A stretch of DNA of 64,000 nucleotides, taken from positions 7,572,885-7,636,884 of the forward strand of contig NC_133102.1 in assembly GCF_022965805.1 (NCBI RefSeq). The letters are read 5' to 3'. Below the pieces are notes generated by a model that worked only from the letters and a program-made list of their open reading frames with translations, was not told the origin of the DNA and did not search any database. The stretch is from Primulina eburnea. Taxonomy: Eukaryota > Streptophyta > Magnoliopsida > Lamiales > Gesneriaceae. How positions within the stretch are numbered: the first letter of the stretch is position 1; every line of letters begins with the position of its first letter. Of this stretch, positions 23,350-35,000 are shown piece by piece. The translations under genes were made by a program, and so were the position numbers.

Positions 23350-23700
23350 TGTAGGATCGAGTGCTTACCGTTTTACCTAAAGCTATAGCTAGTAGTAATG
23401 GTGCAACTCAAATTTTTTAAACTGCACAGCAGCTCAAGCACCACGGTTTGATCGCTCTACCAAGCAGGGACAATTATTGCACCCAATAATCTCCCTCCCA
23501 ATAATTGCACTCCTTGCAATCAATGTGAATCGAACCCGTGACCTTGGCTCTGATAGCCAATTGTAGGACCGAGTACTTACCGCTTTACCAAAAGCTATAG
23601 CTAGTAGTAATGGTGCAACTCAAATCTTTTAGACTGCACAGCAGCTCAAGCACCATGGTTCGATCGCTCTACCAAGCAGAAACAATTATTGCACCCAACA
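23350..23700 (-). mobile_element. TRIM element, copy 1 (about 139-bp LTRs)
   Basis: Two direct repeats of about 139 bp (23350-23488 and 23562-23700) start TGTAGGA(T/C)CGAGT and end near CACCCAA. On the minus strand the inner sequence next to the right repeat reads TGGCTATCAGAGCC, a PBS-like site. A purine-rich GGAGGGAGA lies next to the left repeat, so the coding sense is minus. It has no protein-coding capacity, as expected of a terminal-repeat retrotransposon in miniature. I found no clear target duplication. A second copy lies at 58923-59228. Confidence 0.75.
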
Positions 23701-23724
23701 TTTGTCCTCTCGAACCAAAGGTCT

Positions 23725-23900
23725 TAGATGAATCGAAAGATTTAAATGGATTTCAAATCTACATCTCAAATTCATTGTATTGTCGAAATATATTGTTTGC
23801 TTCAATTTTAAATAACCTATCCAACCTAATCTCTAGAAATCTATCCATCTCAAATCATTTGAAATCTTCCTTGAAATCCAAATCATTCAATCCAAAAGTT
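23725..23900. repeat. ATTTGAAATCC-family repeat end
   Basis: Multiple copies of GGATTTCAAAT and ATTTGAAATC motifs in both orientations resemble 12500-12640, 23114-23290 and 29130-29400. The chromovirus target CTAAT lies inside one such copy. It is probably a non-autonomous DNA transposon family. Confidence 0.4.
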
Positions 23901-24140
23901 CATATAATTTTCTACATTTTTGTTTGAATGTCAATTATTAAGTTTTTTTAAAAAAATAAATCATTATTTGATAAAATATATAGAAGTTACAATAGTATCC
24001 AACTTGCGGCCTTAAAACTTTTTAGAGGCAAAAGATGATGTCCTAATCGAGTAGAGATATAATGATGTACCGATTTGTAATAATAGATGAATAAAACTGT
24101 ATATATGTATGTATCTATCTACCTATATATAAATTTTTGG

Positions 24141-24320
24141 CAAAAACTTGTGTGAGACGGTCTCACGGATCTTATTTGTGAGACGGATCTCTTATTTGGG
24201 TCATCCATATAAAAGTATCACCTTTTATGCTAAAGGTATTACATTTTATTGTGAATATGGGTAGGGTTGACCCGTCTCACAGATTATGATCCGTGAGACG
24301 GTCTCACGTGAGACTCACTC
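24141..24320. mobile_element. MITE with GTGAGACGGTCTCAC ends, copy A
   Basis: About 180 bp with inverted ends containing TGTGAGACGGTCTCACGGATC-like sequence on each side and an AT-rich centre. Other copies in this window are at about 24432, 25152, 25559, 57006 and 60882. Well conserved here. Confidence 0.8.
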
Positions 24321-24431
24321 TAAATTTTTTGCATAGCTAATGGGAAACAATTAAATTGTGATTGGATCGATGAAAATTATTTGAATTTAATTTTTAAATT
24401 TTTTAAAACAAAATCCATAAATCAAGTACAT

Positions 24432-24580
24432 TTCAGAGTAGGTGTATGTCTCTTATGATACGATCTCACGAAAATAAGAATCAACTTTTGACATAAAAAG
24501 TAATTTGTTCATTAATTACTCAAATAAGATATTGGTCTTACGAAATTAACTCGTGAAACCGTCACATAAGTTTTTTATCT
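24432..24580. mobile_element. MITE of the same family, copy B (decayed, reversed)
   Basis: Recognisable only by GATCTCACGAAAATAAGAAT, the AAAAAGTAAT centre and CTCGTGAAACCGTC. It is reversed relative to copy A and strongly diverged. Confidence 0.5.
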
Positions 24581-25151
24581 TTAAGAATACGAGAAATTGA
24601 CCTTCAGTCCTCAGCCGTCGAATTTTTTGTGTTCAATCCCTGTGTATTTTTTTAGTACCACATTTCCACATGAAATGTACCACATTTCACATTAAATATA
24701 CCACATTTTGCAGTCGTAACAAAGACGTGATCGACCACATGAATGCTCGTGATAAGTGCTGAACTAAAGGAGTCACAACTTATGCTAGCTGTGGGGCTGT
24801 GGTTGCCGAAGTCTACATGTGGCCCAAATCCACTGATTCACTCCACTTCCTCCTAAACGTGACATGTGGATTAAATATTATAATTTTTCGATGACATATA
24901 AAATATGATAATTTTAAATTACATAACATCAATAAAATTATCCAAAAAATGATAAAACAAGGTTTAAGTATTTTTTGTCACGATCGAGTCCAAGTCCACG
25001 CAAATGCGACTGTACAATGAATGACTGTCACAATTACGAATCGCAATTACTTCGTAATTGTCTTTGTTTTTCGAAAATAATTAACCAAAAGTTTTGTCAA
25101 TATATGGACTTCAATAAGAAGCTATTGGAACTCTCTCCTCCTGTTTTATTT

Positions 25152-25338
25152 AAGACAAAAACTTGTGTGAGACGGTTTCACGGATCGTATTTTGTGAGAA
25201 AGAAATCTTATTTGGTAATTCATGAAAAATTATTTCTTTTTATGCTAAGAGTATTACTTTTTATTGTAAATATCGGTAGAGTTAACCCGTCTCACAGATA
25301 AAGATTCGTGAGACCGTCTCACAAGAGACCTACTCTTT
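25152..25338. mobile_element. MITE of the same family, copy C
   Basis: Starts GACAAAAACTTGTGTGAGAC and ends with GTGAGACCGTCTCAC AAGAGACC. Same orientation as copy A, with a few substitutions in the ends. Confidence 0.8.
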
Positions 25339-25558
25339 AATTAAACATCTTCAACGCATATTCCAGCCTTTATATTCATCACCAATTCTTAGAATTTCCA
25401 TTAAAGTGTTTAATGAAAAACTATTAAATTTATTAATTTACTTTTTTTAAAAATCAATTTATTTTTAAATTTTGTAAATTTATCGTATATTTACATATAA
25501 TTATCTAAAGTATTAAAAAAATACATGCCTAGAAAATGTAGTATTTTATTTGATTTAA

Positions 25559-25735
25559 GACAAAAATTTGTGTGAGACGGTCTCACGGGTCGTATTTGTT
25601 AGATGAATATCTTATTTGGGCCATCCATGAAAAAATATTATTTTTTATGTCAAGAGTATTACTTTTTAATGTGAATATGAGTAGGATTAATCCGTCTCAC
25701 AGATCAAGATCCGTGAGACGGTCTCATGTGAGATT
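25559..25735. mobile_element. MITE of the same family, copy D
   Basis: Starts AGACAAAAATTTGTGTGAG and ends GATCCGTGAGACGGTCTCAT. Same orientation as copies A and C. It lies about 330 bp upstream of the IREH1-like start codon, so it may form part of that promoter region. Confidence 0.8.
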
Positions 25736-26065
25736 TAATATTGACACATATGAATGAGAAAATATATTTAGTTTTTAAGATTTTTTAAAAAAATAATATT
25801 AAACCAAAAATGAAGGGAGTTGAAGTCATCACACAGAGTGTGTCCTGTGTCTTAAATTCAAGTCACGACCGTTCCATTCAGCTACGGCCTCCTCTCCTCC
25901 CCCATCAAATGAGGCGAAAAAAGCTCGCAACTTTCATCCTCCGCCGTCTCGCTGCCATGCGTACTAGCTTCTGCTACTGCTAACTCATTATACCACTTGC
26001 GCCGCTCTCCCATTTCGGGGCTACTTTGAAGCACCGAGAATCTTTTCAAGTAAAGTAGGTGAAAA

Positions 26066-29000
26066 ATGGTGTTCAAGGGGAGATTTTTTTCTTCGAAAAA
26101 ATCCGACACTTGGAGCCCAGATGGATCCTCCAACAGTCCTCGATCATTGGGGTCCAACTCCAATTCCCCGATCCGATCAGATAAGAAAAATCCCAAATCT
26201 TTATCACCATCTGTTTCTAAAGATAGCTCACCTTCTGCAGCTGCTGGCGCCTCCTCCCGTTCTAACACTCCGACATCAGGTAGCAAAAGCCTTCTCAAGA
26301 GAAAAGACTCTAAAGATAGAGATACGCTGAATTTAAGCAAGCCCACGACCGAGATACCGAAGAATTCATCTCTTGCTCCTTCCAATTTGAAGAAATCTAG
26401 CGAGGCCGTGGCCTCTGCGGCAGGACCCACCTCGGCATCTTTTTCGCCGATATTGGCTTCGTCCTTGGGGTTGAACAAGATAAAAACTCGATCGGGACCG
26501 CTGCCGCAGGAGAGCTTTTTTAGTTTCGGGAGTAGGGATAAGGGGGTTCATTTGGGTTCTAGTAACTTGTCGAGGCCTTTGGGTAGCCGTGGTGTCCTTG
26601 ATGGCGCTGATGTTGGAAAGAAGAAGAAGGAGAAACCATTCTTGGAAAATGTGGAGAACGGCAGCAATTCAGATGGTATGTCGACAGAGAGTGGGCCGTC
26701 GAGGGATCATAGCCCTCACGTTTCCACTTCTCAGGCTAGATCCCGGCTCCAAAATGGCGAGTCTTCGTCGGGAGCTACGGGTATACATCTTTATTTTCAT
26801 CTTATAAGGTCTACAGACTTCTTTAGTTTATATGTGCTTCTTTGACATTTTGAAGTTATGCATATATATTGGAATTAATGGAGCATTTGCTACACGAGGT
26901 TGAGAATTTTAACATGGTATCAGAACAAGACCCACAGTTATGTGTTGTTGGACTGTCATATGAGCCACCCGATAATGTATTATAAATTTCACGCTCTAGT
27001 TGTTCATTTTTGGGCGTCATATGATATGTTAAATGTCATGTATCGACTGAATTAAAGTTGTATGTTTAGACTTGGACTCTCCCTTTGAGCTATCTTTTGG
27101 GGTTGATTTATGTCCAAGTCTTAATTTTAACACTATATCAGAGCAAACGACCAATGTTATGTTGGATTGTTCTACGAGCCACTCGATAATGTTTTGTAAA
27201 CTTCACGCTCGCGCATACTTGGGCATGAAAAGGTGTGTTAAATGTCTCATATCGGCTGAATTAAGTTCTTCAGAGTTGTATATATGGATTTGGACAATCC
27301 TCCCTCGAGCTAGCGTTTGAGTTTAAGTTTTATCCAAGTCTCAATCTCAACAATACCATTACCATTGGGCTTTGTTTGGAATCTGATGTAGAAGGTACTT
27401 CTGGCTTTTCTGTCAGTGGAACTCCTTAAGCATTATGATGGCTGTATGTTTATTTTACATGGTTGCGAAAGTAATTCCCGTAAATTCTAAAACTAACTAG
27501 CACAAGGCTGGTCAAAAGAATCTCAAATGGCGCTAAAACATACTAGATATTTAGAAGTAGTAATATGCCTTCATACTCATATTTTAGAATCATATATCCT
27601 ATATAGGTGGAGTATAAGGACATGTGTATCAGATTGAATAGGCTTGTATGGATCCGGGCTTCGGTTGTCAAAGTTTTAAGGGCATGTGGGGTCATTACGA
27701 GGGGCGTAGACTGGTGAATTTTTAATTGTGGGTTTATTTTAAATGTGATAAAGTGCGGTTTGGTTCAATTATTGATAAAAGTTTGAATCAAACCTATTAT
27801 ATTTGTTTGTTAAGTAAAAATTCAATTCAAATCAAACCAAACCAAACCATGGATTGTTGATAACCAAATAAACCTAGATTTTTTATTTTGTTTGGTGTGG
27901 ATAATCGTTTTTTTCTTGGATTAATATTTTGATTAATGTTGAATATTATCTAATATAATATTTACTCATAAACAAATGTCAATATAAAGACAAAACTCAA
28001 AGCATTAACGATATAAAATGTGACTTTTATGTGACATTAGAAGTTTAATATAAACAATATAAATCTTCAAAATGCAAGGTTTTAAAATTCACTATACGCT
28101 AGTCATGCGTTAGACAAGGAAATTTTTGAAATTTTAGTTATTAGACGAATCATTTTAGTTAAGAAGCCCATTTGTAAGTCAATGAACTAGGCTTATTCGT
28201 AAATCAAAGGGTTTGTCCAATTAAATGAGACATAATTGCTTATATATTAGTATTTTACCTTCTAACCCTAGATGAACCATTTGAACACCCACACTCGAAG
28301 TTCCCCTAAATTGCTCACAGAAGAATTAGAAGAAAGCAAAACGAGATGAGCATTCATCAGATACAGAAGTGAATTAAAATAAAAAATCATGTAGGCACTG
28401 ATTCAATTTTCTTGTTTGCTCTGATGAAGACGAAGATTAGAGCAGTATGCGTCAGGGCAAGTGCAAAACAAAAATGTTCTTGTTGGACATTCCAAAGTCA
28501 TGTAAGGTCCCGAAATTAAAATCCCAAACAAAAATCCCACAAAAAATATAAAATCAGCAGCGCCTAGACCTGCTTAGAGGTGGCTAGACCCGCCCATATG
28601 TGGCTAGGCCCACCCAGGGGCGCCTAGGTTGGCCTACTAGCCCCTAGGCGGCACAATTTAGAGCATTGTCAAAATCTTTGGGGTTGCTTTTTCCAATAAA
28701 CGCTGGTTTATCTCCAAAAGAAAAACTGCACTATCGTCTGTCGGGAAGCTAGACCATTAGCCTAGAGTGAATTTCCTTGGAGAGATGAACCCTCCCTTCT
28801 TTTTTAGTAGCTCTGAGCTAGACCTAGGCTGCAGGAGAGCACTTCTACTCAATACTCAGAGCGGCCAAACCAACAATCTGCACACTTGGCCACATTGTTC
28901 ATCTTGACAAGGAGGGGGAAAAGAGTGAAATAAATTAAATAGGATAGGATATGATAGGATAACAGGAAAGGGGAAAGGTGTGAAATAAATTAAATTGTTC

Positions 29001-32000
29001 ATCTTGCAACTGCTATTTTTTTAATGATAACCAGACATGCAATGCTATCATTTTATTACTTTTTATATTTAATCGAACACATTCATCACTCTAAAAATAC
29101 TTGTAACAAAAAATATTAGGTTGTTTTTCAATTGATGTATTTCAAATCTATGGATTTCAAATGTATTTTTATTGTTAAGAGAATTAATACCATAAATTCA
29201 AATCCATCTCCTACATGTTTATATAATAATATTAATTAGGATACATTTCAGGTTCACCCAATAACGGTGGTATTAAAAAGTCATTCTAATTATTGACATG
29301 TAAATAAGTAAGTTGTGAATTTAAGATTTGATATATTGTTTCATCGTAAATAATACAACTATAATCGAAATCAACGGATTTCAAATCCATCTCCCAAACA
29401 CGCCTTTATAGTATTTGTTTTGTTTAAGTACCTAATTAATAGGGAAAATTTTAAAAAACTATATATTATAATTATATTAATATTTAGTTTGATTTTGTTT
29501 GCTTTATATTGTTTTTCATATGAACCTTGGACTGATTAAAAACCGAAACAAACTTGACTGACATCCAATCAAAACCACGCAATGTGGGTTGGTTTGGTTT
29601 TTCGATTTGGATGGATTTGGTTTGAATAAATCACATTTGCTTATTTACCTCTTCCTTAGCACCTTGCTGAGCAGTCGATTGGATTTTTTTTACTTTCTTT
29701 CTCACTCAACGTTATCTTTCATTATGGGCTAGAAAAATTGGTGGCAAATAGGATGGAAAAAATGATGCGGGACTTTTTGTGGGATGGTGGCGACGGGGAG
29801 AATCATTGCCATGTGGTAGGATGGAAGCAGGTTTGCAAACCAAAGGATAAAGGTGGCTTGGGATTGGGAAATGTCAGTCTCAGGAACAAGGCTCTTCTTG
29901 GTAAATGGTGGTGGAGTGGTTCAATGGAACGGGAGTCGTCGTGGAAAAAAGTTATTAAGAGCATATATGGAATTCAGGATGACGGGTGGGATTTGGGGTT
30001 GGCGGAGAAAGTGACATTCAGAAGTCCTTGGAAGTGTATATCTCGGTCTTACCAGGATTTTCATCAACTAGTCAGGGGGTGCCAAGACAAGGTAATATTG
30101 TTTGTTTCTGGGAAGATGTTTGGGAGGGGGAGTCTTCGTTTTAATCCATTTTCCGTCTTTATTTCGTATTTCATCTACCACCAATAAACCCATCAGTCAT
30201 TTCGTGGAAGTCGTCAATTGTGGGGGTAGTTTTTCTGTTATTTGGGATGTCAGATTCAGAAGAGATCTTAATGACGGAGAGTTACTTGAGTTACAGATTT
30301 ATTAAGAGTTCTAGAGAGTGTTAGATTGCAGCCGGGTCTTGAGGATTTTAGAGTGTGGTTGGGGGATGATTCAGGATTGTTCACTGTTAGATCTTTTTAT
30401 GAATCCTTCTTCGATTCTTCTAATTTCCCTTCATTCAGTTATTTTAATAACATTTGGAAAATTAATGTCCCTCAAAAGATCAGGATCTTCTCATGGATCG
30501 TGGCCTTGGGTAAGTTGCCTACATCCGAATCGGTGCAGAGAAGGTGGAATGAATGTGTTTTGAGACCGCAGTGGTGCTGCTTATGCCGAAATCATGATGA
30601 AAATCAAGATCATTTACTTCTTTTTTTTTTGATGAGAAACTAAATATTATTAATAAGAGAAGTTTTACAATTAATGCGGATGAGTAGTCCGCAATACGAT
30701 TAAGAACACTACATAATAGACACTAATCCAGTACGATCATGCCCATACATACTTCCAATCCCTAATTAAATCAGAAATAGATAAATGCTGAAATTCTTTA
30801 AGAGCTACTGTCCAGCCGGCGACTCTGAATCTAATCTTTTCCCAGACTGCCTCTGTGTCATCGGTGCTGTCTTGAAAAATTCTTTTGTTTCTCTCCAACC
30901 AAATGGACCATAGCGTGCAGTGTATGACCAATGGTAGGAATCTCGCCAATCTTCTGTTTGAATTATTTCCCAGCTCCATGCTGATTATTTCTGCCGCTTT
31001 CCTTGGAGCCACCCACTGAAATCCCAGCTCTATCAAGACTTTTGTCCAAATATCTCTAGCAAAAGAACAATGCACGAGCAAGTGATCTTGATCTTCTTCT
31101 TGTCTTTGACATAAGGCACACCACTGAGGGCACAACGTACATAGGGGCCACCTTCTTTGAATGGAATCACATGTGGGGAGTCTCCCCAAAGCAACAATCC
31201 ACGCGAAAACCCGGACTTTATGAGGGATCGGTACTTTCCAGATTCTTGAAAAGTATTGAAAGTAAGGAAATGAAGAAATAGGAAAGAAAGAGTTGTAAAA
31301 AGAGCGAACTGAGAACACGCCCGTGTGATCACCCACCCAAACTCTAAAATCCCCCACACCCCTCTCGAGTCTAACCGAATCTAGAACCCCTAAAAGGTTA
31401 GTGTACTCACCCACTTCGACCTCATTCAACTCTCTCCTAAACCGAATGTCCCAATGAAAGCTCTGATTTGGTCCCTCCGAATGCGACACAAAAAAGGTGT
31501 TAACAGGTTTATTTTGACTAGTGCAAATCCTATACAGTGAAGGAAAACTCTCTGAAAATGACTCTCCCCCCTCCCAAACATCTTCCCAGAATCGAACGAT
31601 ATTACCTTCTCTTAAAACCCCCCCTACCAAAGGAAGAAAAGTCGGGTAAGATCGAGAGATAAATTTCCACGGGCTTCTGAAAGTTGTGTTTCTTGCCAAC
31701 CCCACATCCCACCCATTCTCTTGAGTACCATAGATGCTTGTAATCACTTTCTTCCATAATGCATCCCCTTCCACCGATCCTCGCCACCACCATTTCCCCA
31801 ACAAAGCTCGATTTCTTAACCCTATATTTCCCACACCCAATCCACCCCTGTCCTTAGGCATAGTAACCTGTTTCCAGCCGACAATATGGCAATGCTGATC
31901 CCCATCTGCACCATCCCACAAAAAATCCCTCATCAACTTTTCCATCACCTTTTCGACCCTTCTTGGGACTTTAAATAAGGACATGTAATATGAAGGCAAC

Positions 32001-35000
32001 GCACTCAACACTGACTGTATCAAAACCAATCTTCCACCTCTCGAAAGGAAGGCTTTTTTCCATGAAGCCAACTTCCTTGCCATTTTCGACAATACCGGTT
32101 CCCAAAATTCCATCTTCGAAGGATCACCACCCAATGGAACCCCTAGGTACCTTATCGGCAAAGTGTCTCTATTACATCCAATCTCATGTGCCAAGGCAAC
32201 AACCTCATCATCCGGATAGTTAATTCCCATAACCGTGCTTTTTTCCAAATTAATTTTCAACCCTGAATGAAGGCCGAATTGATTTAGTATATCCACTAAT
32301 GCGAGTACATGCATCTTCGACTGGACCATAAATAATGTGTCATCCGCAAATTGAATATGTGAAATCTCCACTTTCCTTCTCCCAACTTCTAGTCCTTTTA
32401 CCTCGTTCAAGCCCTTGGCCTTGTCAACCATTCTTCCCAAGACGTCGACCACTAAATTAAACAAGAAGGGGGATAGTGGATCCCCCTGACGAAGCCCTCG
32501 CTCTCCCTTGAATTTTCCCCTCGGCCTTCCATTAATAAACACCGAGAAAGACACACTCGAAATACATCCCATAATCCATCTCCTCCATTTTTCCCCAAAC
32601 CCTTTCCTGTTCAAAACATATTCCAGAAATCTCCAATCCACATTGTCATACGCTTTTTCCAAGTCAACTTTGAGAATCCATCCTTTCTTATGCTTCCTAC
32701 GATAGTCCTCCACCACCTCGTTTGCAATTATACAGCAATCCAGAATCTGCCTCCCCTTGATAAACGCACACTGTGTGTCCTTGACGGTTTTTTCCAAGAC
32801 TTTCTTCAATCTGTTAGTCAACACTTTCGACACAATCTTGTACAAGCTAGTGGTTAGACTAATTGGCCTGTAATCCTTTACCCTTATGGAGTCCTGTTTC
32901 TTAGGAATTAGGCAAATATATGTTTCGTTTGTGATCCCATTCACCACCCCTCCTTCATGAAATTCCTCAAACACTCTTATCAAGTCTGCCTTAACTGTTT
33001 CCCAATTATGTTGGAAGAAAGCTAATGTGAACCCATCGGGGCCCGGCGCTTTCTCACCGTCACAGTCAAACACCGCTCTCCTAATCTCTTCCTCCGTAAA
33101 AACAGCTTCCAACTCCTCGGCCTCCATTGTCTCTATGGGACACCATTCCACTCCTTCGATCTCCCCTACCCCATCCCCCTCCGATCTTCTGTAAAGATTC
33201 TTATAAAAGCCAAGTATATGTTCCTCAATCTGTCTCTCCCCAGTGATCATAGTTCCATCCTCCAGCATTAATTTTTCTATCGTGGACCTGTTCCTTCTAT
33301 TAGTCAAAAGGGAGTGGAAAAATTTCGAATTTTGATCCCCTTCCTTCAACCATTTAATTTTCGATTTCTGTTGATCCATGCGAAATTTCATAAGGGATAC
33401 CATCTGTAGTTGACATCTCAATATTTTCCTTTCCTCGTGCAAGACCGCCGACCACTCTCCCTCGGACTCTAACTCATCCATCTGCTTTATCCTTGAAGTC
33501 AACTCGCTCAACCTAATACCCACATCTCCAAAAACTTCTCGATTCCATTTTGATGCCTCAGTTTTAATTCCTTTCAATTTTAGCATGAATTTATACCCCT
33601 CCCACCCCTGGAATCCCACATTATTCCACCACATCTTGACCAAGTCTCTAAAAGAGTGGTGCGACAGCCAAGCATTCTCAAATCTAAACGGAGTAGGACC
33701 CCACAACACCTTCGTAGTGTCAAGTACCACCGGGCAATGATCCGATGTAATTCGCGGTAGCACTGTCTGCCTGGCGTTCTGAAACATTTCCCTCCATCCC
33801 TCGGAGAAAAGATATCTGTCTAATCGACAGCAAATCGGTTGTTCCCTCAAATTTGACCATGTATACTTTGCATTCAATAGCGGCGGATCGTGAAGGCCCA
33901 ACTCCTGTATCAAACTGTCGAAACACATCATGCTCGCATTAATGGAATTGCTGTTCAGTTTCTCTCCCGCATTTCGGACCACATTGAAATCTCCTCCCAA
34001 ACACCAATTTTCCCCACAAATTGAACTCAATCCCGCTAGTTCATCCCATAACATTTCTCTGTCTCTTGGTCTTACTGGTCCATAAATTGCCGAAAACCAC
34101 CACTTTTGCTCTTCCCTCCCGCTGATCTCAATCGAGACCGAATGGTTTCCTATCAAGTTGTTGCTCACCGCCACCACCCTCGGATCCCACATAACGAGTA
34201 TCCCTCCCGAACTCCCAACCGACGGCAAATAAATCCACTCAAGAAATCTTGCTTTCCACAAGCTGGCCACGAATTTTTTATCAATCAGCTCTTGCTTAGT
34301 TTCCAAGATTGCGACTAAATCTGGATTTTCCTTGCGAATGACTGCTCGAACAAGTTCTCTCCTCTTGGCTGCCCCTCCTCCTCTTATATTCCAAGTGCAT
34401 ATTTTCATAACAAAGATACGGTCCCCTTCGATGTTGTTCCTCGCTCATAATTAATCCCCCACTTCAACCTGCTTAATTCTCTTCTTAAAAGTCCTGTTGG
34501 CTTCTTTACCTCTTGCCAACAATTCCCCTCTGTATTTTTTCCTCCATTTTGTTCTCTAGTACCAGAAGCTGTATCCTCAGCAACCCGTGATGAAATATCT
34601 CTCTCGTTACCCGACGATTCAATGCATTTTCCTTCCCTCCCCCCCCCTAAATAACCACTAGACAACCCCAACACTGTGAAAGAAGTAGTTAGTAGACAAT
34701 GAAGCGAAAAAGAATGGTTCAAAGAAGGAAATTGATTACCGGTTAGTACCTTTCCGACATTAGGTACCTCGTTAACGCGTGTGATTGTCTCTTTGATTGT
34801 CGTAGTGTCCTTCGAAGGTGAGAAAAGTCCCTGCATTAGCGTTTCCTCGTCCATGATTTTAATTGATCCATCCGATTTGAATGAGAAATGACTATCGGAA
34901 TCTGAAATGTAACAGTCCTTCTGCTGCATGTCGTCACTGGATTCATCATTTTCAGCTTCTAACGTATCATCTAAATCATGGTTCTCTAACTCTCGGCCAT

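Noticed and set aside
25882..26478. Antisense 198-codon frame over exon 1 of the kinase gene
   Set aside because: Shadow of the Ser-rich exon; the sense frame matches the IREH1 N-terminus.
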